Source: an uncultured Clostridia bacterium
GTDB lineage: Bacteria; Bacillota; Clostridia; TANB77; CAG-508
Length of the DNA: 64,000 nucleotides
Assembly: GCA_948678575.1 (NCBI GenBank)
Contig: CAPPGO010000005.1
Coordinates: 1 to 64,000 of the forward strand
Direction: 5' to 3'
Of this stretch, positions 55,009 to 63,195 are shown piece after piece. A program made the translations under genes and the position numbers. Every line of letters begins with the position of its first letter. Within the stretch, counting starts at the first letter, position 1. The notes below the pieces were generated by a model. The model ran no database searches and was not told the DNA's origin. It saw nothing but the letters and a program-made list of their open reading frames with translations.

Positions 55009-55911
55009 ATGAATAAAAAAATTTTAAATTTTGCATTATTAATAATAGTAATATTGATTGTTATAATATTTAGTACAATGCTATATTACATGATTACTCC
55101 AAATAAAGCATCTAATTCAATTTATGATGATGTGCAAAAAACAAGTAATACTGATACTACATTAAAAGATGAAGTTCAAAGTACAGTAGCTCAAACTATA
55201 AGTGTAGATGATGATGAATTTAAAAAAATCTATCCATTTACCGGAGCTTTTCCTAGAATAGATATTATGCCATTTATTTTTGTAAAAGAAGATATAACAA
55301 CTTTTTCAAATGAACAAATTTTAAGTTTGGCATTTTCAAAAGTTACCAAAGATGACTGGGCAGATTCTTATGTTTCAGAAATTGAACCAGTATCAATACC
55401 AGCAAGCATATTAGATGGATATATTAAAGATATTTTTGGTGCAAATGTGCAATATCAAAAAGCAAATTTTTCAAATAAAAATTATAGTTTAAATAAAGAT
55501 GGAAATCCACATACATCAAGTGCAGAAGTTACATATGTACCTGAAACTGATACATATACAATTGACTTAACTGAGGGTGATGGAATAGGTGAAAATTATG
55601 TATATATGTTTGAACCAACAGTTTCTAAAATACATAATAATATTGAAATAGAAATTCCGTATGCTTATGTAGTATATGCGGATAATGTATATGAAACTCC
55701 TGATTTTCCATATACTGTATATGCAAATTATAATGTTGAAGCAAAAACTTTTGAAGATGAATTAGGAAGTGCTACTGAAATTGGTGATTTTACAGAAGAT
55801 CCACTTGAAGATTTAATACAAAAAAAACTTTCTAAAATGAGAAAACTTCGTTTAATTTATAGTATGTCAGAAGATGGAACAGAATTAATTTTAAAAGAAA
55901 TAAAAAAATAA
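55009..55911 (+). CDS. Single-pass exported protein of unknown function
   Basis: A 300-residue protein with one N-terminal membrane helix (residues ~6-27) and an external domain of about 270 residues rich in Asp, Thr and Tyr. It reads on from clpX with a 21-base gap and GAGGAG before ATG 55009, so it is probably co-transcribed. No known family is recognised; no Cys suggests a non-disulfide surface domain. Confidence 0.7.
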   Translation: MNKKILNFALLIIVILIVIIFSTMLYYMITPNKASNSIYDDVQKTSNTDTTLKDEVQSTVAQTISVDDDEFKKIYPFTGAFPRIDIMPFIFVKEDITTFSNEQILSLAFSKVTKDDWADSYVSEIEPVSIPASILDGYIKDIFGANVQYQKANFSNKNYSLNKDGNPHTSSAEVTYVPETDTYTIDLTEGDGIGENYVYMFEPTVSKIHNNIEIEIPYAYVVYADNVYETPDFPYTVYANYNVEAKTFEDELGSATEIGDFTEDPLEDLIQKKLSKMRKLRLIYSMSEDGTELILKEIKK

Positions 55912-55920
55912 TAATTTTAT

Positions 55921-55953
55921 GAATTCACTATATTTAATATAGTGAATTTTTTT
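55921..55953 (+). terminator. Rho-independent terminator of clpP-clpX operon
   Basis: GAATTCACTATAT and ATATAGTGAATT arms with a three-base loop and a T-run. Confidence 0.85.
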
Positions 55954-56066
55954 ATATGTTAATTTAATGAACTAGAATATGTGGATAATATGTTAAAGTT
56001 TGATTTTTTATGTAAACTGTGATATAATTACAATTATCAAAAAATTGGAAAGTCGAGGTAATTTGT

Positions 56067-56576
56067 ATGCATCTAAGACTAGCAACACCAAACGACTTTG
56101 AGGTATATAAATTACTTTATGATAAGTTTGAATACAGTTTACTGTATCAACTAGAAGAAAGTGATATAAAACCTCAAAACAACAATGATGAAAGCCGGAA
56201 ATTGGAATTTGATTCTGAAACTTTAAAGCAGATTGAAGAAGAATTAGTTCCAACACGAGAGAAATTTGAAAGTAGAATTGAAAATTTAGCAGAATATAGA
56301 ATATATATTATCGAAGAAGATAGTGAGATTATTGGTTTTGCTGAATTATTCAAAATTGTTAGAACTCGGTGGAAACTTGCTGAATTATCTGTAAACAAGG
56401 TGGCTTCGTTAGAAATGATTAGAGCAATTGCTGATATGTTGATAAAACAATCAAGAATAAAAATAATTGATGTTTGCGTACCAATGTATCGGAGTTGTGA
56501 GAAGCGAATGGAAGAATCAGGTTTTGCTCCAATTGGAGGTGGATTTTATCGCAAAGAAGAAAAGCAAAAAGGCTAG
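56067..56576 (+). CDS. GNAT-family N-acetyltransferase
   Basis: A 169-residue protein beginning HLRLATPNDFEVYKLLYDKF, as GNAT enzymes do, with a central YIIEEDSEIIGFAELFKI strand pair and a C-terminal ...SCEKRMEESGFAPIGGGFYRK typical of the fold end. The acetyl-CoA loop (R/Q-x-x-G-x-G/A) is degenerate or absent, so substrate and activity are uncertain. GAGGTAA precedes the start. Base use is visibly richer in G/C than neighbours (CGG, CGA, GCG codons), suggesting recent acquisition. Confidence 0.7.
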   Translation: MHLRLATPNDFEVYKLLYDKFEYSLLYQLEESDIKPQNNNDESRKLEFDSETLKQIEEELVPTREKFESRIENLAEYRIYIIEEDSEIIGFAELFKIVRTRWKLAELSVNKVASLEMIRAIADMLIKQSRIKIIDVCVPMYRSCEKRMEESGFAPIGGGFYRKEEKQKG

Positions 56577-56594
56577 GAGAAATCCAGCTTTTTT
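56566..56594 (+). terminator. Terminator overlapping the end of the GNAT gene
   Basis: AAAAA, GCT, GGA arms with a GAAA loop pair with TCC, AGC, TTTTTT; the hairpin includes the stop codon. Confidence 0.65.
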
Positions 56595-56605
56595 GCTTTT
56601 ATAAA

Positions 56606-56658
56606 GGACCAAGACTCCACACATTGATTTTGAAAAACAATATATGAAGTCTTAGTCC
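56606..56658. other. Inverted repeat between convergent genes
   Basis: GGACCAAGACT and AGTCTTAGTCC arms (one mismatch) with a 31-base loop, followed by CTTTT on the plus strand. It may be a weak terminator for the minus-strand gene or a remnant end of a small insertion. Confidence 0.4.
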
Positions 56659-56672
56659 CTTTTAATAAAATT

Positions 56673-56984
56673 TTACCGTACGATTGTTACAAGCTGAATA
56701 AAAGCCAGAATCCCCAAAATATCCGTGATTATTATTGATATAGATGTCATAGGGTATTTTTTAAAGGATGTCCAGTCTGCATTTTTTTTGTAGATTTTTT
56801 CTGCAATTCCATAGGATAGTACTCCCATAATTCCCGTAAGTGCGAAATACAGAAAATACCACTCAGGGAATGAGTTGTGTAGTATCATATCTGTGCCAAT
56901 CCATAAAGTGAAAAGAGTAGCCAGTAGATACCGAAAAGCTTTTTTCAGTGAAGCTTTCTTAATACTTAATAACTTTTGTTTCAT
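56673..56984 (-). CDS. Small three-helix membrane protein
   Basis: A 103-residue protein with a basic N-terminus (KKASLKKAFR) and three hydrophobic segments. AGGAGG is eight bases before the start. Family not recognised. Like the convergent GNAT gene it is richer in G and C than the surroundings, so the pair may have arrived together. Confidence 0.65.
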   Translation of the reverse strand: MKQKLLSIKKASLKKAFRYLLATLFTLWIGTDMILHNSFPEWYFLYFALTGIMGVLSYGIAEKIYKKNADWTSFKKYPMTSISIIITDILGILAFIQLVTIVR

Positions 56985-57220
56985 TTGAAAACCTCCTAGT
57001 TTTGGTGTATTGATATATGTGAAACTGACAAAGAATATATGCCAGTAGTGCTTTAAAACTTGGAAAACAAAAATATATAAAATCGATAAAATACCGTAAT
57101 AAATATATTATAGCATACTTTACATAAAATAACAATTGTTAATATGGACAACAATTATTTCATAAATTTGTTTATTTTAGTAGACAAAAAAATTTATTTA
57201 TGCTATTATAATTAAGTAAT

Positions 57221-57303
57221 GCTTGAGTGGCGGAACTGGCAGACGCACACGACTCAAAATCGTGCGGGAAACCATGTGGGTTCGAGTCCCACCTTGAGCA
57301 CCA
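57221..57303 (+). tRNA. tRNA-Leu (anticodon CAA)
   Basis: An 83-base cloverleaf with an acceptor stem GCTTGAG/CTTGAGC, D-arm containing GGCAGACGC, anticodon stem CGA/TCG around the loop CTCAAAA (anticodon CAA, reads UUG), a short variable arm, T-arm GTGGG-TTCGAGT-CCCAC, and an encoded CCA end. Confidence 0.95.
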
Positions 57304-57306
57304 GAG

Positions 57307-57334
57307 AAAGACTAGTGAAGCTAGTCTTTTTTTA
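57307..57334 (+). terminator. Rho-independent terminator after tRNA-Leu
   Basis: AAAGACTAG and CTAGTCTTT arms with a five-base loop and T-run, starting four bases past the tRNA. Confidence 0.9.
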
Positions 57335-57342
57335 TATTATAA

Positions 57343-57354
57343 CGGTGGGACTCG
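57343..57354 (-). repeat. Inverted copy of the tRNA-Leu T-arm
   Basis: GGTGGGACTCGA is the reverse complement of TCGAGTCCCACC at 57281-57292 inside the tRNA. It looks like a remnant of a tRNA 3' end on the opposite strand or of an attachment site. The remainder of 57335-57471 holds only an AT-rich stretch and the ribosome site of the next gene. Confidence 0.5.
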
Positions 57355-57471
57355 AAAAGGAATGTACCGAATTTTTACAAATAATATAATTATTTGTAAA
57401 AAAATTATATTATTATATGAAAAATAAAAACTTTAATGTTATAATAAAATAGATTTAATGGAGGAATACAA

Positions 57472-58767
57472 ATGTCAAAAAATGTAGATACAGATGTACA
57501 AATGAGAAAAAGAAATATGAAATTATTTCCTACATACAAGAAATTAGCTTGGGATTATTTATTTTATTATTCAATAGATTTTTTATTTTTAACGCAAATA
57601 AAAAACATAAGTGCTGCCAATGTAGTTTTAGCAAATTCAATAAAATATTTATTTGGAATATTTATACAAATACCAGCAAATATAATAGTAGAATTCTTAG
57701 GTAGAAGAAATAGCATTATATTAGGCAATATATTGAATTGTTTTTATATATTAATGTTTATGATGACTGGCAATTTATTTGATTTAATCTTAGCAAAGTT
57801 TATATCTTCGTTAGCAGTTTCGATAAAAGATATAGCAGAACCTGGGTTACTTAATGCATCAATTCCACCATCAAAATATAAAAGTAATATATTTGCTAAA
57901 ATAAATGCAAGAGGAGCATCAGGTTTTTATATTTTAAGTGCAATATCAAAAATTATTGGTGGATTTTTATTTGAAATAAATGGATATATTCCAATGATTT
58001 TATGTTTGATAACATTAATATTTGTTAGCATAGTATCAATGTTATACATAGAACCTATAAAAAAATCAAGCAGTAAGAGTAATGCAAGCATGCAAATAAA
58101 AAAACAAATGAAAGATATACAAGAAGGTTTCCAATTTATATTAAAATCAGAAAGACTGAAAGCTTTAATATTATCAGCATCTTTAATAGCCAGTTTTTTA
58201 TCAATAATGGCAAGTTATAGAACCAGTCTCTTGCAAGATATAGGAACACCAGCATACATAATATCATTTGCAGCAGCTGCATTTAGTGCATCAAGTGCAA
58301 TAGGAGCAAAAAGACAAAAGAAATTCAACGACAGATTTAAAAACAAATCTATAATAGTAGTTGCATTAATGACATCTATAAGTGCTATTATAGCAGGAAT
58401 ATTAGGTTTGAAAAAAGAGCAATCTCATGTTCTTACAATAATTATTGTTCTATTATTCTTAATTGCAAAGTTTGCACATGGTGTATTTCATACAATTATG
58501 GATAGATATTTTAGAAACTTTACTAATAAAGAAATAGATACTAAAATTTTTGCTGTAAAAAATTTATTTGTAAATATAGTATCAGCAACAATGGGAATTA
58601 TGGCATCATTTTTATTGAATAAAATGTCAACAGCATATTGCATGTTAGTATTAGGAACAATATTTACAATAATGTATTTATTAATGAGTAAATATATGAA
58701 AGCAAGAGTTGGATTGAAACCAGAAGAATATTCAAAATTTGAAAGAAAATATGACGAGTTACAATAA
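57472..58767 (+). CDS. Major facilitator superfamily transporter
   Basis: A 431-residue protein with about twelve hydrophobic segments, a cytoplasmic N-terminus and a basic central loop (residues ~195-220, KKSSSKSNASMQIKKQMKD). The segment between helices 2 and 3 (EFLGRRNSIILGN) matches the MFS loop motif. The substrate is not readable. TGGAGG precedes the start. Confidence 0.82.
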   Translation: MSKNVDTDVQMRKRNMKLFPTYKKLAWDYLFYYSIDFLFLTQIKNISAANVVLANSIKYLFGIFIQIPANIIVEFLGRRNSIILGNILNCFYILMFMMTGNLFDLILAKFISSLAVSIKDIAEPGLLNASIPPSKYKSNIFAKINARGASGFYILSAISKIIGGFLFEINGYIPMILCLITLIFVSIVSMLYIEPIKKSSSKSNASMQIKKQMKDIQEGFQFILKSERLKALILSASLIASFLSIMASYRTSLLQDIGTPAYIISFAAAAFSASSAIGAKRQKKFNDRFKNKSIIVVALMTSISAIIAGILGLKKEQSHVLTIIIVLLFLIAKFAHGVFHTIMDRYFRNFTNKEIDTKIFAVKNLFVNIVSATMGIMASFLLNKMSTAYCMLVLGTIFTIMYLLMSKYMKARVGLKPEEYSKFERKYDELQ

Positions 58768-58818
58768 AAATATACACCATTATGAAATGATAATTCATAA
58801 AATATATTGGGTGATTTT

Positions 58819-59440
58819 ATGAATTATATAAATAAAAAAATATTAGAAAAGCAACTTTTTTATGATGATGTAATGATACTTAAATATCATATTGAATATC
58901 CATATATATGTAATCAAATGGCACAAAAATTTAATAGATATAATCAAACTATTGCTTTTAATTTAAAATTAAAAGCGGAAAATGAATTATATAAAGAAGC
59001 GATTGAACTTTATAAATACAATAAAGAAAATGGATATCCAGTTATGGTATATGAAGTTTATAAGACTTTTGAAAGTACTTTTAATAGTAATAACTTGGTT
59101 AGTTTATATTTTGATGAATATATTTTTTCAGGACGGAGCACATGGAAATACAATAAGAACATCTCAAACTTGGAATTTAAGAAAAGGAGAAATGCTACCT
59201 CTTGAATACTTTTTTAATAATCCATATTTTATGGTTGAAATATTAAAACAAATAAACAGTGAAATTTTGGAAAATCCAGAGATTTATTTTGAAAATACTT
59301 GCAATTTAGTATTAGATACATTTGACAGTAAAAATTTCTACTTAACTCCGAGTGGAATTGTAATTTATTTTCAACAATATGATATAGCTCCATATTCATC
59401 TGGAATACCTACTTTTACTATAAGTTACAAATACAAATAA
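58819..59440 (+). pseudogene. Frameshifted DUF3298/RsiV-like domain gene
   Basis: The frame from ATG 58819 runs through SLYFDEYIFSG and then loses sense at about 59134, stopping at 59205. The +1 frame continues with GAHGNTIRTSQTWNL, PLEYFFNNPY and YLTPSGIVIYFQQYDIAPY, the conserved core and end of DUF3298-type domains. Removing one base at GGACGGAGCA gives a continuous GGAHGN junction, exactly the family motif. So a single-base insertion has split a ~206-residue gene. It follows the MFS gene by 51 bases. No signal peptide is seen. Confidence 0.75.
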
Positions 59441-59451
59441 GAAATTCTATA

Positions 59452-59501
59452 AAAAGAATCCCGATTGCTAAGCTAAAATCTTAACAATTTGGATTCTTTT
59501 C
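59452..59501 (+). terminator. Rho-independent terminator
   Basis: AAAAGAATCC...ATTG...TAA pairs with TTA...CAAT...GGATTCTTTT, followed by a short T-run. Confidence 0.7.
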
Positions 59502-59583
59502 TACATAATAAAAATATAGTTGATTAAAAATTACAGTTATGATATAAAATAATTATAATTTATATAGGAAAGGACGGTTAATT

Positions 59584-60474
59584 ATGGACAAATCAAAAGT
59601 TTATATTTGTAAGGAGATTACCCCAGAATCTATTGTAAGAATTTATGAAAAATTAGGAGTAAAGCTAGAAGGAAATGTGGCAGTAAAATTACATTCAGGA
59701 GAAAAAGGAAATCAAAATTATATAAGACCAGAAATGGTAAAAAATATTGTTGAACATGTAAATGGAACAGTTGTAGAATGCAATACAGCTTATGAAGGTG
59801 CAAGAAATACAACAGAAAAACATCAAAAATTAATGGAAGAACATGGTTGGACAAAATATTTTAATGTAGATATTTTAGATGCAGAAGGAAATGATAAAAT
59901 ATTAGAAATACCAAATGGAAAAGTTATTAAGAAAAATTATGTTGGAAAAAATATTGATAATTATGATTCAATGTTAGTGTTATCACATTTTAAAGGACAT
60001 CCAATGGGTGGATATGGTGGAGCATTAAAACAATTATCAATTGGTATTGCATCAGGTTATGGAAAAAATTATATACATTGTGTTGGAAAGGAAAATGGAA
60101 CTTTTGAAGACATGTTTAAAGTTGAACAAGAAAAATTCTTAGAGGCTATGGCAGATAGTGCTTCATCAGTAGTAAATTATTTTAAAGAAAAAAATGCACC
60201 AATTGTATATATTAATGTTATGTGTAATATGAGTGTTGACTGCGATTGTTGCAGTGTTGCAGAAGATCCTTGTATAAAAGATATTGGAATTTTAGCAAGT
60301 TTAGATCCAATAGCAATAGATCAAGCTTGTATAGATTTAGTATATAATTCAAATGATCCAGGAAAAGAACATTTTATAGAAAGAGTTGAATCTAAAAAAG
60401 GTGTTCATACAATTGAAGCTGCTAGTGAACTTAACTTTGGTAGTCGTGAGTATGAATTAATAAATATTGATTAG
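59584..60474 (+). CDS. DUF362-family protein with Cys cluster
   Basis: A 296-residue DUF362-type protein (family of proteins often found with iron-sulfur clusters). KLHSGEKGNQNYIRPEMVKNIV, VVECNTAYEGARNTTEKH, SHFKGHPMGGYGGALKQLSIG and a cluster CDCCSVAEDPC (near residue 221) are visible. No ferredoxin domain is fused, unlike longer relatives. AGGACGG precedes the start. It heads a tightly packed group with an ECF-like membrane protein, DUF1893 and YihY. Confidence 0.8.
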   Translation: MDKSKVYICKEITPESIVRIYEKLGVKLEGNVAVKLHSGEKGNQNYIRPEMVKNIVEHVNGTVVECNTAYEGARNTTEKHQKLMEEHGWTKYFNVDILDAEGNDKILEIPNGKVIKKNYVGKNIDNYDSMLVLSHFKGHPMGGYGGALKQLSIGIASGYGKNYIHCVGKENGTFEDMFKVEQEKFLEAMADSASSVVNYFKEKNAPIVYINVMCNMSVDCDCCSVAEDPCIKDIGILASLDPIAIDQACIDLVYNSNDPGKEHFIERVESKKGVHTIEAASELNFGSREYELINID

Positions 60475-60493
60475 AATATGAAGGGAGATAATC

Positions 60494-61054
60494 ATGGAAA
60501 AAATAGAAAAGAAAGAAAATCATTTACTTGAAATTTTACAGACTAGAAAGGCAAAATATGTTGTTGGAACATTATTATTAAGTGGAATAGGAATTGCACT
60601 TCCAAGAATTTTTCATATATTAGCAGGAAGTAGTGCAGGAGCAACATTTTTACCGATGCATATTGCAGTTTTAATTGCAGCATTAACTTTTGGTGCTTTA
60701 TCAGCAAGTATTGTTGGTGGAACATCTGTTGTATGTAGTTATTTGTTAACTGGAATGCCAACTTTGACAAGACTTCCATATATGGCAATAGAACTTGTAA
60801 TATATGCAGTATTATTAGGTATATTAAATAAAAAATTCAATTCTTATATATCATTAATAGCTACAATTATTTTAGGAAGAGTTATTTATGCAGGAGTATT
60901 ATTTGTTGCAATTAATGTTATAGGATTACAAACTTATGGAATATCAGTAATTGAAAGTATAAAAACAGGATTGCCAGGAATTGTTTTTCAACTAGTATGT
61001 ATTCCTTTTATAGCTAAATTGTTAAACGAAAGGTTAAATTTAAAAAATGACTAA
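60494..61054 (+). CDS. ECF-transporter S-component-like membrane protein
   Basis: A 186-residue protein with five to six membrane helices. The segment LPMHIAVLIAALTFG followed by GGTSVVCSYLLTGMPT matches the substrate-binding subunits of energy-coupling-factor vitamin transporters. The vitamin is unknown. It overlaps the following DUF1893 gene by eight bases. No ECF ATPase genes are nearby, so it would share a common module. Confidence 0.78.
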   Translation: MEKIEKKENHLLEILQTRKAKYVVGTLLLSGIGIALPRIFHILAGSSAGATFLPMHIAVLIAALTFGALSASIVGGTSVVCSYLLTGMPTLTRLPYMAIELVIYAVLLGILNKKFNSYISLIATIILGRVIYAGVLFVAINVIGLQTYGISVIESIKTGLPGIVFQLVCIPFIAKLLNERLNLKND

Positions 61055-61454
61055 TTTAGAAAGTGTAAAAAATAGATTACATGAAACAAATGCAAGTTTA
61101 GTTGTTGGATATGCAAATGGTGAAATAAAAGAATATTATAGCAAAAGAGTAATTGACATAAAAAATATTTTAAAAGAAGATAAAAATGCTTTAAAAGATG
61201 CAGTGATTGCTGATAAAGTAATTGGAAAAGTTGCTGGAACACTTTTGAGTGTGGCAGGAGTTAAAGAAATTTATACTGATGTAATGAGTAAATATGCAAT
61301 TCGAGTATTAGAGAAAACTGGGGTTCGATATGAATTTTCACAAAAAGTAGATTATATAATAAATGAAACTAAAACTGGAATGTGTCCAATGGAAAATAAG
61401 TACAAAGATGAGAACGATTTAGATAAAATATATAATGAAATTATGGCTATATAA
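61047..61454 (+). CDS. DUF1893-family protein
   Basis: A 135-residue protein with VVGYANGEIKEYYSKRV, AVIADKVIGKVAGTLLSVAGVKEIY, a conserved Lys-Val-Asp/INET stretch and CPMENKY near the C-terminus, the DUF1893 pattern related to the nucleotide deaminase fold. Its activity is not established. It starts inside the preceding gene and ends nine bases before yihY. Confidence 0.82.
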   Translation: MTNLESVKNRLHETNASLVVGYANGEIKEYYSKRVIDIKNILKEDKNALKDAVIADKVIGKVAGTLLSVAGVKEIYTDVMSKYAIRVLEKTGVRYEFSQKVDYIINETKTGMCPMENKYKDENDLDKIYNEIMAI

Positions 61455-61463
61455 AGGATTTTT

Positions 61464-62246
61464 ATGAATTTAGGAAAAATTAAAACACTTATGAGAAATG
61501 TAAAAGAAGATAATGTTAGTGAGTATGCAGCACAGTGTTCATACTATACAATATTATCATTTATACCATTTGTTATTTTGGTATTAACTTTAATACAATA
61601 TACTGGTATAGAACCACAAGTATTGTTTGATGCTATATCAAAAATAATACCATCAAATATGAGCGGAATAGTAATAAATGTTGTTCAAGAAGTTTATTCT
61701 AAATCAATAGGTACAATATCAATTTCTATTATATTTGTGTTATGGTCTGCTGGAAAAGGTTTGTTTGCTTTAACCAAAGGACTTCAAGCAATTTATAAAA
61801 CTGATAATGGTGAAGATGCTTCATATATATATATGAGAGCAAAAGCAGTTTTGGAAACTGTAATATTTATTGGTTTAGTAGTAATGGGTTTAACAGTCTT
61901 AATGTTTGGTGAAGTATTGAAAAAACATTTTGGTATAATACAAAACTATAAAGTTTTAATAGTAAAAATCATGCTACTATTTGGAATATTTATTATATTT
62001 TTACTTTGTTATAAATTTATTCCAAGACATAGAGTAAAATTAAAAACTCAAATAGTTGGTTCAGTATTTAGTGCTCTTGCACTAAGTATAATATCTTATA
62101 TATTTTCACAATATTTATATATTTTTGAAGGTTTTTCAATTATGTATGGAAGTTTAACAACATTAATGCTAATAATGATGTGGACATATACTTGTTTTTT
62201 TGTAATGTTCTTAGGCGCAGAGTTAAATAAATTAATAAATGATTAA
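61464..62246 (+). CDS. YihY/BrkB-family membrane protein
   Basis: A 260-residue polytopic membrane protein. The start ...SEYAAQCSYYTILSFIPFVILV, then FVLWSAGKGLFALTKGLQAIYKT, and KFIPRHRVKLKTQIVGSVFSA and YGSLTTLMLIMMWTY are typical of the YihY/BrkB family (formerly called RNase BN). Function remains unclear in the family. It ends the cluster that begins with DUF362. Confidence 0.92.
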   Translation: MNLGKIKTLMRNVKEDNVSEYAAQCSYYTILSFIPFVILVLTLIQYTGIEPQVLFDAISKIIPSNMSGIVINVVQEVYSKSIGTISISIIFVLWSAGKGLFALTKGLQAIYKTDNGEDASYIYMRAKAVLETVIFIGLVVMGLTVLMFGEVLKKHFGIIQNYKVLIVKIMLLFGIFIIFLLCYKFIPRHRVKLKTQIVGSVFSALALSIISYIFSQYLYIFEGFSIMYGSLTTLMLIMMWTYTCFFVMFLGAELNKLIND

Positions 62247-62254
62247 AAAATAAG

Positions 62255-62289
62255 AATGTATATACATAAAAATTGTATATACATTTTTT
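62255..62289 (+). terminator. Rho-independent terminator after yihY
   Basis: AATGTATATACA and TGTATATACATT arms with a seven-base loop, followed by TTTT. Confidence 0.85.
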
Positions 62290-62383
62290 ATGTTAAAAAT
62301 ATATTAAAAATTCAATAAAAATGTTTCTTTTTTATAAAATAATGATATAATAATTAGTAGATTATATAATGGAGGAATTAAGC

Positions 62384-62641
62384 TTGGGAATATATACATA
62401 TTTTGTATTAGGAATAGTGCTTGGGTTAGCTATTGGAGTATATTTTTTTGCTGATAGAGAAGAAAAAATACAAAAAGAAATAGCAATACAACAAAGAATA
62501 TTCTCGACTAAAAAACTAGATAAAGCACTAGATAGAGCAGTTGATATAATGAAATCTCGTATATCTGCATTGAATAGAGAATTGACTGAGGAGGAAAAAG
62601 ATAGAATTATATATGATTGCTATGTAACAAATGATAAATAA
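62384..62641 (+). CDS. Small membrane-anchored helical protein
   Basis: An 85-residue protein with one N-terminal membrane helix (residues ~3-22) and a charged coiled-coil-like region (ADREEKIQKEIAIQQ onward). I prefer TTG 62384, which has GGAGG eight bases upstream; ATG 62369 would place that ribosome site inside the gene. It precedes the sigma-like gene by 17 bases and may belong to the same unit. Function unknown. Confidence 0.6.
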   Translation: MGIYTYFVLGIVLGLAIGVYFFADREEKIQKEIAIQQRIFSTKKLDKALDRAVDIMKSRISALNRELTEEEKDRIIYDCYVTNDK

Positions 62642-62658
62642 GTAAAGAGGTAAGGGAT

Positions 62659-63195
62659 ATGGAATTATTAGAAGAAGCCAGAAAGGGTAATAAAGAGGCT
62701 TTTGAAGAACTTATAGAAGATTTGCAAATAAAGTTGTATAAAACTGCAAGATATTATTTTACAGATGAAGATGATGTAATTTATGTTATGCAAATTTCTC
62801 TCAAAAAACTTTTTAAAGAAATTATTAATGTAAAAAAAGAAGAACAACTAATGCCACTTGCAATTAAATTTTTAATTAAAAATTGTGAAGAAGTTCATTT
62901 AAAGAAATCAAAAAACAAAAACTGGTTGAAACATATTTCTTCTGATGATAGTAAAAATAAATATGAGAAATATAGAAGCATTTCATTAGAAGAACAATAT
63001 ATTACTTCATTAAAAAAGGAATTTAGATTAATATCAATACTATATTTTTATGTTTGCTTGGATTCTCAGCAAATAGCTAATATATTGAAAATGTCTTCAA
63101 AAGATGTTGATAAAATAATTGATACAGTTAGAGAACAATTATATGAAATGATTACAAATGAAGGGACTAAAAAATATAATGAATATGTCAAATAA
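62659..63195 (+). CDS. Sigma-70-like (ECF-type) sigma factor
   Basis: A 178-residue protein. The N-terminal EEARKGNKEAFEELIEDLQIKLYKTARYYFTDEDD matches sigma region 2, and the C-terminal LDSQQIANILKMSSKDVDKII region 4 with a helix-turn-helix. Several positions are degenerate relative to typical ECF sigma factors (e.g. no clear DxxQE core motif), so DNA specificity is unclear. It overlaps the next gene, a membrane protein, by 11 bases, the classical sigma/anti-sigma arrangement. Confidence 0.75.
   Translation: MELLEEARKGNKEAFEELIEDLQIKLYKTARYYFTDEDDVIYVMQISLKKLFKEIINVKKEEQLMPLAIKFLIKNCEEVHLKKSKNKNWLKHISSDDSKNKYEKYRSISLEEQYITSLKKEFRLISILYFYVCLDSQQIANILKMSSKDVDKIIDTVREQLYEMITNEGTKKYNEYVK

Noticed and set aside
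62369..62383. ATG at 62369 as the start of the small membrane protein
   Set aside because: The only good ribosome site (GGAGG at 62371-62375) would fall inside the gene; TTG 62384 is correctly spaced, so it was preferred.
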